Positions 1-7,051 of a stretch of 64,000 nucleotides of DNA are shown here, in pieces. Each line of letters starts with the position of its first letter. The stretch's first letter is position 1. The notes beneath the pieces were generated by a model. The model saw only the letters and a program-made list of their open reading frames with translations, searched no databases and had not been told where the DNA came from. The stretch comes from Azotimanducus sp965220185 (GTDB lineage: Bacteria; Pseudomonadota; Gammaproteobacteria; Pseudomonadales; Azotimanducaceae), in contig OZ244807.1 of NCBI GenBank assembly GCA_965220185.1, forward strand, positions 124,001 to 188,000, given 5' to 3'. The translations under genes were made by a program, and so were the position numbers.

Positions 1-2
1 AT

Positions 3-182
3 TCGGGGGATCGCCTAGCCTTTGAAATTGAAGGAAACGGCGGTCTGCGACTCAACCGATTACCTTCAGCCGACCCGCCACTTCAAGGGCTGCTTGCAGA
101 GTACAGCCAGGGTCCGAGGGTCGATGATGAGCAGATTGGGTCGGCTCTCGCTCAGCGAGCAGCGAAAAAGTACGCGCGTTGA
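3..182 (+). CDS. AbrB-like antitoxin, C-terminal part (cut by window edge)
   Basis: Open from the window edge to a TGA at 180-182. The visible 59 residues begin with a swapped-hairpin-like stretch (GDRLAFEIEGNGGLRL) of the kind that ends AbrB/MazE/SpoVT DNA-binding domains, followed by a charged tail ending AAKKYAR. It lies directly before a PIN-domain toxin, the usual antitoxin-toxin order of vapBC-type loci. By family knowledge it should bind the PIN toxin through its tail and repress the operon. The start is outside the window. The family call rests on the short visible part plus context. Confidence 0.6.
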   Translation, partial: SGDRLAFEIEGNGGLRLNRLPSADPPLQGLLAEYSQGPRVDDEQIGSALAQRAAKKYAR

Positions 183-576
183 TTCCTTCGACACCAATGT
201 TCTGCTGGGCCTGCTGCTGAATGACGATAGGCACCAAGCGCAAAAGGCGCAGGCGCTTATCGATCAGGCGGTGTCCAGGTCCGACAAGGTGTTACTGCCG
301 AACATCGTCCTTTGCGAAATCGAGCGGGTGCTCAGTTCCTTCTATAAAGTGCCAAGACCTGAGCTTGCCGATACAATCCGACGCATGATCAACTCGCAGG
401 TGTTTGTGTTTCAAGATCGGACCGCCGTCGTCGAAGCTCTGGGCAGCTATGAGATCGGTAGCGCGGACTTTTCCGACTATCTCATCGGGACATCCGCCGC
501 ACGAGTGGGTGCTGTCACGACCTACACTTTCGACCGTGCGTTGCATCGCGCCGAGGGATTTATGCTAGCCGATTAG
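124..576 (+). CDS. PIN-domain ribonuclease toxin (VapC-like)
   Basis: About 150 residues. The PIN core begins at DSFDTNVLLGLLLNDD (first catalytic Asp) and continues with an acidic E in LCEIERVL and a C-terminal acidic pair near GSADFSDYLIG, followed by TTYTFDRAL. This is the Mg-dependent RNase fold of VapC toxins. Start: the frame is open further upstream, but the antitoxin stops at 182, so a start close to that stop is expected. ATG124 or ATG127 overlap the antitoxin and add about 18 residues before DSFDTN; a non-ATG start is possible. With the preceding AbrB-like gene it forms a complete vapBC-type locus. Predicted to cleave RNA when not bound by the antitoxin. Confidence 0.8.
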   Translation: MMSRLGRLSLSEQRKSTRVDSFDTNVLLGLLLNDDRHQAQKAQALIDQAVSRSDKVLLPNIVLCEIERVLSSFYKVPRPELADTIRRMINSQVFVFQDRTAVVEALGSYEIGSADFSDYLIGTSAARVGAVTTYTFDRALHRAEGFMLAD

Positions 577-604
577 TCGGCTATGAGGGAATCTTCATTG
601 TAAG

Positions 605-634
605 TTGACATCGTGCCGTCCTCACCGATACACT
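605..634 (+). promoter_or_regulatory. Putative sigma70 promoter for the proteasome-like gene
   Basis: TTGACA at 605-610 and TACACT at 629-634 with an 18-bp spacer, 36 bp before the GTG start at 671. This is a visual match only. Confidence 0.4.
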
Positions 635-919
635 TGGGGAACTGTATCAGTGGCTTCGGGGTAAAGACAGGTGACTTGCGAAGTGGTCATCATGAATAAG
701 CAGGCCGCAGTCATGGCTGCGGACAGCGCAACTACAGTCACCCAATGGATAGGCGACCGCAAGGAGCAACGCTACTTCAAAGGCACGCACAAGATATTTC
801 AATTATCCAAGTTCCGACCAGTGGGCATCATGGTATATGCAGCCGCGAACCTCCAAGGTGTCCCCTGGGACATCATCGTCAAGGATTTTCGTGAACGACA
901 TTTGGGTAAGGAATCATTT

Positions 920-1219
920 GGGACTTATATACATGATGCCGGACAAAATCAAGTAAAATAATCATATGGAATACGCCCATCGCACAACCCGATATCGCCT
1001 GCTTCCGCGCACCCGCGCGAAGCATCGGATGTTGTGGTCTGTGACCGGCGCGTGTGGGCATGCCAACAACGCAGACATGAATGCTGCGTTGAATATATTG
1101 GCGTCGGGGATTGGGGCGACCGGACGCGGAGGCGGCGACAATGGTCGGCCTGTGAAGCGTCAAGAAGTAGCAAGACACCACTTGGTAGAGTCGTGTATAT
1201 AAATCCCTTTATAAGTCCC
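920..1219 (+). repeat. MITE-like module 1 with TnpB zinc-finger relic
   Basis: Left inverted repeat at 920-936; a degenerate right copy at 1190-1206 plus a partial AAGTCCC end at 1213-1219. The interior encodes ACGHANNADMNAALNILASG, the unmistakable end of a TnpB/IS605-type zinc ribbon. The first knuckle (CDRC in module 2) lies in another frame, so the coding capacity was lost before this module was copied. Not functional as TnpB. Confidence 0.75.
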
Positions 1220-1246
1220 TAGCCACGACATATCCGGTGTCAACCA

Positions 1247-2098
1247 ATGGGGATTTGTTTCGATAGCAATCGCTTGATGAAACCAACGCAGCGAATATTC
1301 AGCGCCGCGTGGCTAGAATCCATAGCAGAGACAGTGCATGTGCTTCCACAAGTGGCACGTGAATTGACACACGACAAATATGTCGTTGACCCTATCGCGG
1401 ATTTAGAAGCGGCAAAAAATACGTTGCGGCGCGTGCAACAACGGGGGAACGAACGGATTGAATATATTGTTGCATGCGATGTGTGGTGGCTCAATGAGTT
1501 CGTTCGAAACGAGTCTCCATATGAACTTGTTCAGTTGAACGCAGCAAAAGAACGATATGCTGCTGAACTGCGGAAAGTCTTCCCACGATCTGCGTTTCCA
1601 CATGAACATAAAGACGATATCGAGACGTGTCACGACGCGATTATTGTGAGCGAAGCACTGGTCACGTCACAGCGTCTGCTCATTACATCCGATGAGCATA
1701 GTTTGAAACACAAGCCGTTGAACGAATGGGTGCACCGACACGCCAACGAATATGGCCTCGAGAGCGGGCCGGTTGTGTTTGTTCAGGATGACGTTCTTTC
1801 AACGGTGTTCGCATTGGACGAACAACGTTTGCTTTCCATTGCACTTGGTGCGGCATGGCCAGATGAATATGCGGCAAATGCGACGGTGGTCGAACGGTTT
1901 CAAGGACAACTTCAGGCAATGTATGGCGGTGCGTTGCTCTCGCGTACTGCGGCGATGATCGAAAGGGCATGGGACGAGTTGACCGAACAGGAGAAGATGA
2001 CTACGCTTGATCATGTCAGAGAACATTATTTACCAGCACGAACGCGACACTCAGAATCTCTTCACCCGGCGTTGCGATCACGAGGTGTGAAAAGGTAG
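1247..2098 (+). CDS. Large PIN-like domain protein carried as cargo
   Basis: 283 residues. PIN features are visible: an N-terminal FDSN (residues 5-8), LPQVARELTH with an acidic residue near position 39, and HDAIIVSEALVTSQ followed by LLITSDEH, which supply the distal Asp residues. The C-terminal 110 residues are helical with no recognised motif. It shares the pattern P-x-V-x-x-E-x-TH-x-K and DxxIVxxA with the 301-residue protein at 45412-46317, so the two belong to one family much longer than VapC. It sits inside the composite element, upstream of a 72-residue gene that may be its partner. Predicted Mg-dependent nuclease, probably a toxin; substrate unknown. Confidence 0.65.
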   Translation: MGICFDSNRLMKPTQRIFSAAWLESIAETVHVLPQVARELTHDKYVVDPIADLEAAKNTLRRVQQRGNERIEYIVACDVWWLNEFVRNESPYELVQLNAAKERYAAELRKVFPRSAFPHEHKDDIETCHDAIIVSEALVTSQRLLITSDEHSLKHKPLNEWVHRHANEYGLESGPVVFVQDDVLSTVFALDEQRLLSIALGAAWPDEYAANATVVERFQGQLQAMYGGALLSRTAAMIERAWDELTEQEKMTTLDHVREHYLPARTRHSESLHPALRSRGVKR

Positions 2099-2157
2099 GG
2101 TTTTTGTGGTGCGCATTTGTCATTCCCATTGTTTTTTGTGAACCGAGGTATTCGACT

Positions 2158-2376
2158 ATGGACCGCGAAACGTTGATGAAGCACTTAGGGTTGAAAGAAA
2201 TCGATCTCCCTGTGTGTCCAATCGATTTTAACGACCCTTCGCGTCTTCGAACGCTCGCAGAAGAACGGGGTAGGGGGGTGTCTATGGAGACCGCCGATGC
2301 GCTTGTTGCCGCACGAGGCGGATATCAGAAGTTGTATGGCGACCTTGTTCCGAAGAAACCTTTAATCGGCCGTTGA
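2158..2376 (+). CDS. Small hypothetical protein, possible partner of the large PIN protein
   Basis: 72 residues starting MDRETLMKHLGLKEIDLPV, with GAGG about 10 bp upstream of the ATG. It contains a plausible helix-turn-helix-like segment (RGRGVSMETADALVAARGG), but no family is recognised. It follows the PIN gene by 60 bp on the same strand inside the composite element, so a toxin-antitoxin pairing is an inference from context. Its stop codon lies in the loop of a long hairpin. Confidence 0.5.
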   Translation: MDRETLMKHLGLKEIDLPVCPIDFNDPSRLRTLAEERGRGVSMETADALVAARGGYQKLYGDLVPKKPLIGR

Positions 2377-2404
2377 GGCCGGTTTGAAGGGTTCTTCGGA
2401 ACAA
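2345..2404 (+). terminator. Long hairpin over the end of the small cargo gene
   Basis: Left arm starting TTGTTCCGAAGAA (2345) pairs with a right arm ending TTCTTCGGAACAA (2404), interrupted by a few mismatches in the inner stem. The loop centre GTTGA holds the TGA stop at 2374-2376. No T-run follows. It could terminate transcription out of the cargo or stabilise the mRNA. Confidence 0.55.
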
Positions 2405-2419
2405 GGATTCGTATATGTT

Positions 2420-2722
2420 GGGACTTATATACATGACCCCACCCCCACAAATCAAGTAAAACGATCACATGGAATACACCCATCGCACAACCCGCTATCG
2501 CCTGCTCCCGCGCACCCGCGCGAAGCATCGGATGTTGTGGTCTGTGACCGGTGCGTGTGGGCATGCCGACAATGCGGATGTGAACGCCGCATTGAATATT
2601 CTGGCCTCCGGAATTGGGGCTGCTGGACGTGGAGGTGGCGACAATGACCTATGTCGAAGTCGGCCTGTGAAGCGTCAAAGGATAGCAGGTGTCGGTGTTC
2701 CGGCATCATGTATATAAGTCCC
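2420..2722 (+). repeat. MITE-like module 2 with TnpB zinc-finger relic
   Basis: 303 bp with perfect 17-bp inverted repeats at both ends (2420-2436 and 2706-2722). It is clearly homologous to module 1 throughout. It encodes VVVCDRC in one frame and ACGHADNADVNAALNILASG in the next, i.e. a frameshifted TnpB zinc ribbon. Module 1 shows the same frameshift, so the copies descend from an already dead ancestor. Confidence 0.8.
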
Positions 2723-3722
2723 AATCATTTGCTAGCCTTAAGGGCTATGCTCAAGACCTGTTTGCTTATATCAAGCAACAGAAACGACTTTTTTCGGACG
2801 AAGATCAAATAGCATCGTTCCTATCCGATGCAGGTAATGCGGCAATCATGCATCTATTCCTCAATGTACTTAAACAAGAGTCTGTTAACAAGGCTGGATC
2901 TGATGTAGATCGGAGAAATGCAATCGATAGAATCCTCAGCGATGACTTGGCTGAGGTCGATGCCGAAACCTTACCGGCACACTTTGAGCAACATGATTTA
3001 GAAGATGCACTAGAGTTGTATTCAGGAACGTTGAAGCAATCACTCCAAGAGCAGTTCCACGATCACCCACAAGTTGGAGATGTGAGCTTTTCCCGTTTAT
3101 CGGAACTGGCTATCAAGCTATTGATTAAGTGCTACAGTCAATACATGGAAAAGACAGGTATTGTGTTCGCTGGATTTGGCGACAGCGACTACTTTCCCAC
3201 ATATATAGCTTACGATTGCTTTGGTTTTCTATGTGGCAAGCTCCTGTGTGACGAGGTGCAGCAGCAGAGCATTGACCGAGTCAAGCCTCAGTCATAAAAC
3301 CCTTCGAGTCAGTTTTCCAAGAGCACGGAATCCAAGTTGGAGACGGTTTTATCCAGCACGTCGAAGAGACTGTCAAACAGCACACGGAGAATTGGATAAG
3401 CGCAGCTTACCTGAATCATGCTCAGCCACTAATGCGCATCATCGGATCCTTACCAGTAGACGAAATGGCCGAATTGGCGGAGACGCTGATCATGCTGGAG
3501 TCGCTGAAGGAGAAGGTAACCCGACCAACGGAATCCGTTGGCGGCCCGATCGACGTCTGTGTGATTAGCAAGTCCGATGGCTTTGTATGGAACAAGCGCA
3601 AACACTATTTCGAACACGGCCTCAATCCACACTATTTCTTTCGCCAAAGTGTCAATTTTGGCGATGCTGCTACTAGCTGATAGATTCTTAGATTCAAAGC
3701 TTCTAGATGGTAGGATTAGACG

Positions 3723-3908
3723 ATGAATGACCAAGGAAATCTCCAAGAGTATCTCGGGCTAATTGAAAAAGCAGCGAGAGAATGTCCTAGTGAAACGGTT
3801 TTGACAGTTCCTCAGGGCTTCCGCAGAAGGATACGGGACCGTCAATCGATTGAACGCGAGCGAATCGAGCGCGAGTTCAAGAACCTTGTCCTTGAAAGAA
3901 ATCTCTAA
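3723..3908 (+). CDS. Small charged hypothetical protein
   Basis: 61 residues, MNDQGNLQEYLGLIEKAA to KNLVLERNL, with an arginine/glutamate-rich helical second half (RRRIRDRQSIERERIEREF). It starts 42 bp after the end of the broken proteasome-like gene on the same strand and could be its operon partner. No family recognised. Confidence 0.45.
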   Translation: MNDQGNLQEYLGLIEKAARECPSETVLTVPQGFRRRIRDRQSIERERIEREFKNLVLERNL

Positions 3909-4164
3909 TCTTGGAACTGAATCTCTCGGAGTTGTCCGCCACCAAAATAGGCTGAACGTGAAACTGATTTTTCGTAGGCCGTCATCTATTTTCGGCGGTC
4001 ATTTGAAGCAGGGTTCATGATTAGCCTGCCCTCACCCTTGCCGAAAACCGCTCCGACCACTTCAATGGGCTTTCAGCGCTTAGCGGGAATCGCTGACGGA
4101 TGCTTTCGTGAATTACCACGTCTATTTAGGTCAAATAAACTGCGAATTCATATCAATCCAATGA

Positions 4165-5632
4165 GGAAAGGTTCATTCAATATCAATTCGTATTCAGCCA
4201 AAAGAAATCGAAATCCAACCGGAGAACCCTTTCAAGTATGACCTACTTGAACGAGAAGAGCAGATCAAGGTTCTCACGGATCTGATCAGCTCCCTGGAGG
4301 GTCCGTGCGTAATCTCAATTGATTCAGCTTGGGGGAATGGTAAAACGACATTCTTGCGCCTGTGGCACCAGCAGCTATTGAATCAGAGCCGTCTCGTGGT
4401 CAAATTCAATGCTTGGGAGACCGATTTCGCAACCGATCCGATAGTCGCACTGTCAAAGGAGTTATTGGAAGAGTTTCAAAAGTTTGGACAGCAGTTGACC
4501 AGTGAAAAGCAGATAGAGATCGATTCGCTCCGCTGTTTGAGATTCTGAAGAAATCGACGGTCAGCGTAGTACAAATGGCTACTTCTGGCCTACTGGACAT
4601 CAGTCCAATGCTTTCAGCAGAAGAGAGGAATGTATCCGATTCCCAAATCGAATCCAGACTTGATGATTACGTTAAAACAAAGAGCTCCTTGGCCGCCTTT
4701 AAGGTAGCGATCAAAGATACGGCACAAGCCGTAGCCAAGGATCAATCCGGCTTTCCCGTCGTCGTAATGATCGATGAATTAGATAGGTGCAGGCCCTCAT
4801 ATGCCGTAAAGCTCCTTGAAGGAGCAAAGCACTTTTTTCAGTCGATCACATAGTGTTCCTTCTAGCAGTAAATGTGTCCGAACTCGCGCATTCCATCAAG
4901 GCGGTATATGGACAGGGCTTTGATGCCAAGGGATACTTGAACCGCTTTTTCGATGTTGGCTTCCGGCTACCAACCCCTTATCGGAAAGTGCTTATCGATG
5001 CGTCTTTCGATGCACTTCACATCGAGGAGCATCTTGCGAGACTGGAAGACCAAACATCTGGCTACGACTTTGGGTCATCCCAGAATATGATTTACAAGTT
5101 CTTAGGAGCAGAAAGCGTGAGTGCGAGGACGGTGTTACAAACCTTGCATCACTTCAGGCTGACTCTGGCTTCTCTCGGTAGAGACCGGCCAGTTCTTCTT
5201 ATCGTCACCACGGCTCTGCTGGTGCTTCGAGCGTTGGATAGAGATTTATATTACAAATTCATTCACGGTCAAGTATCCGATCTTGATGTGGTGAAAGCCC
5301 TCACGCCCGATTCACAATTAGAGGAAACATGGTTAGATGGAGCACAGGCGACCTTCGAAGCAATGATAATCATTGCTTTTCGGGAGAATTCACCACTGAA
5401 GAACCCTGATGGCTCTGCTGTGCCGACGCCGCTTTGGGAAAGCTATCTGCGATTAGCGGAAACATCCGAAGAATCCGACGAAAAATCTGATCAAGCGAGA
5501 GCCCATGCCGGGAGGGTTTTGCAGATTGTGAATTCTCTCTCAACTCCCTGGGGAAACCCTGCAGTTGGGTTTAAGGCTGCTGTGCAACGCATAGAACTGT
5601 TGTCGCCAGAGCTTACTTTTAACCAACGGTAG
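4165..5632 (+). pseudogene. KAP-family P-loop NTPase, frameshifted
   Basis: Three frames together encode one KAP NTPase. The first (to about 4547) has the Walker A region AWGNGKTTFLRLW and the following VVKFNAWE, both KAP hallmarks. The second (to 4852) has the Walker B VVVMIDELDRCRPSYA. The third (4853-5632) has FLLAVNVSELAHSIKAVYG and the C-terminal helical part ending at 5632. No good start codon is seen in the first frame; a TGA lies at 4162-4164, so the N-terminus is also broken or mis-assembled. KAP NTPases are membrane-associated or defence-linked P-loop ATPases. Two to three frameshifts suggest decay or uncorrected indels. Confidence 0.75.
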
Positions 5633-5750
5633 AGGCTGGCTAGTAGTGAAGTGGTCGGGATGGCACGGGCGAAACGTCGTCGGCATCTCTGCGCACTCAA
5701 TTCTCTACCGCTCGCATTATCACATGCGGGTTTCTGCGGCGCAGGCTCCT

Positions 5751-6027
5751 AGTGTCCTGTGTCATAAATAAGTGTGGATTCAGCGCGCAGGAGAAGGGCT
5801 GTGGCGAGGCGCCGAAGCAGGGAATAACTTTGTGGTATTGCCAAGGGGCGCAATATCACATGAAACTGGGTCACAGCCCTTCTCCTGCGCGCCCTTCGGG
5901 AGCGAGCACAATCGCCGATGGCTGCGTTGCAGCCCTTGGCAATATGCCCGATATTCCCTGCGGACCGCGCCTTGCCATCAACGATTGTGCTCACTCTGAA
6001 CCACACTTATTTATGACACAGGACACT
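5751..6027. mobile_element. 277-bp MITE with 27-bp perfect inverted repeats
   Basis: AGTGTCCTGTGTCATAAATA begins the left end (5751-5777), and its exact reverse complement closes the right end (6001-6027). CTAG straddles both boundaries, so the duplicated target may be TA or CTAG. Inside is a second inverted repeat around GCGCGCAGGAGAAGGGCTGT (5784) and CACAGCCCTTCTCCTGCGCG (5871), and a segment at about 5885-5970 that recurs inverted at 39171-39243. One terminal copy occurs alone at 44569-44595. No transposase encoded. Confidence 0.8.
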
Positions 6028-6029
6028 AG

Positions 6030-6452
6030 CTCGCGCATTGGGAGGGCATCCAAGGACGCCCTTTCTTTTGGGCGAAAGCTGCGATAGCCGCACATAAGGC
6101 ATATGACGATGGTGGTGGGTGGAATCAACACAAGCACAATCCGTATCTGTCAGAGCGTGATGAGTTGGAACAAGAGCTATCCACAGCAAAACAGAGTCTC
6201 GTTACCGCGATGAGCAAGGACTATGCAACGGATGAAGCAAAGGCTACGTTCTCTCCGCTTCGAGAAAGAGTGCGCAAACGCGCTGCGGCGCTGAATAGCC
6301 ATAGGACTGCGCATCCCTATGATGCGAAAGCCAAGGCAATCAACGACGCGAAACGAAAGGTTGATGAAGCTGATAGAAAATTGGCACTCGCGGAGTTCCA
6401 CATGGACAGGGCGCATAGAGAGCTTGCTGTGCAACGTTTGACGGAGCACTAG
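6030..6452 (+). pseudogene. Hypothetical coding fragment cut by the MITE
   Basis: The frame is open from the MITE border to TAG at 6450. It reads AHWEGIQGRPFFWAKAAIAA, then a charged helical segment with DDGGGWNQHKHNPYLSERDE, then a coiled-coil-like stretch rich in AK, RKR and DEADRK. The first ATG is at 6165-6167 (MEQELSTAKQ, actually within the helix), so the N-terminal part was probably lost at the insertion. No family recognised. Confidence 0.4.
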
Positions 6453-6480
6453 ACGCGATGAGCCTTATGACCGGAGTTCT

Positions 6481-6816
6481 CTACTGATTGAGATTTGATC
6501 TCGACTGCAAGGCTTCTCGTGCGCTTTCAGGACTTACCAATGCTAGCAAAAGAGCGTCTAACCTTTCGCCCTGCTTGTTATGTGCCTCCCACAACTTCCC
6601 GTGCTCTGCGGTGCCAGCGGCAACTGCCTTTTGAATCGAAGCGGTCTCAACAGCGACTACCTTTTGAATCGAAGCGGTCTCAACCTTGAGTGTCTCAATA
6701 GACTTCTCGAAAATCCTAGTCATTACCACTGCAATAGCAATCCCCGTGCCGAAAATGGCTAGGATGATGCTCACTAACGCGATTAGAAGATTTAAGGTTG
6801 CGGAATCCATAGTCAT
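6481..6816 (-). CDS. Small single-pass membrane protein with coiled coil
   Basis: 111 residues. Residues about 8-32 are a strong hydrophobic segment (LNLLIALVSIILAIFGTGIA), followed by a helical region with an exact tandem duplication of VETASIQK (DNA 6630-6690) and a polar C-terminus. The layout (N-terminal membrane anchor, cytoplasmic or periplasmic helical tail) fits small phage- or plasmid-type accessory proteins. Function unknown; it stands alone between the MITE-cut fragment and the TonB receptor. Confidence 0.5.
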   Translation of the reverse strand: MTMDSATLNLLIALVSIILAIFGTGIAIAVVMTRIFEKSIETLKVETASIQKVVAVETASIQKAVAAGTAEHGKLWEAHNKQGERLDALLLALVSPESAREALQSRSNLNQ

Positions 6817-6982
6817 GATGGTAGCAGAAAAATATCAGACCTAAATTCAACCGTGAAGTGGAACGCCCGGTGAGACGGCAATTTCGCCAGAATCGACGGC
6901 GTTTTTCAGGCGAGGTATTTGCGCAGCCTGTAACGCTCGGTTATGCGCGATTGCCACGAAAAGGGAACTCTCAAGCGGCGAC

Positions 6983-7014
6983 GGGAAGCTCTGAGGCTTT
7001 GGTCAGAGCTTCCC
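6983..7014. terminator. Hairpin downstream of the TonB receptor gene
   Basis: GGGAAGCTCTGA (6983-6994) pairs perfectly with TCAGAGCTTCCC (7003-7014) around an 8-base loop, 38 bp after the receptor stop. No U-tract. The stem is closely related to hairpin 5 of the five-hairpin arrays at 11867 and 16604. Confidence 0.5.
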
Positions 7015-7051
7015 TCGCACAGGGCCGGTGTGATGTGGCCGGATTCGTGAT

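Larger units (their letters stand above)
920..2722 (+). mobile_element. Composite element with 17-bp terminal inverted repeats and 8-bp target duplication
   Basis: The left end GGGACTTATATACATGA (920-936) is the exact reverse complement of the right end (2706-2722). The element is flanked by the direct repeat AATCATTT at 912-919 and 2723-2730. Removing 1803 bp plus one repeat restores an open frame in the proteasome-like gene. Inside are two related 300-bp modules (920-1219 and 2420-2722) in the same orientation, bracketing a PIN gene and a small gene. No transposase is encoded, so mobilisation must have been in trans. The 8-bp duplication implies a DDE-type transposase. Confidence 0.85.
671..3680 (+). 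pseudogene. Proteasome-like Ntn-hydrolase family protein, disrupted by insertion and frameshift
   Basis: Three pieces form one gene. 671-919 encodes an N-terminus with AVMAADSATTV and FRPVGIMVYAAANLQGVPW, the start of a family resembling 20S-proteasome-type Ntn hydrolases. A 1803-bp element interrupts it at codon SF. 2731-3297 continues in frame (ASLKGYAQDLFAYI) once the element and one 8-bp duplication are removed. At about 3275-3297 the frame shifts and the last part runs to 3680, with GGPIDVCVISKSDGFVW and RKHYF, a typical C-terminus of this family as I recall it. Rejoined, the protein would be roughly 410 residues. The GTG at 671 is chosen because family members start a few residues before the Met-Asn-Lys. 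Function of the family is not known to me. The frameshift may be real decay or a sequencing error. Confidence 0.65.

Noticed and set aside
4165..4853. KAP gene considered as two or three separate small genes
   Set aside because: The pieces are consecutive parts of one KAP NTPase (Walker A, Walker B, then C-terminus) in different frames, so a broken single gene is the simpler reading.
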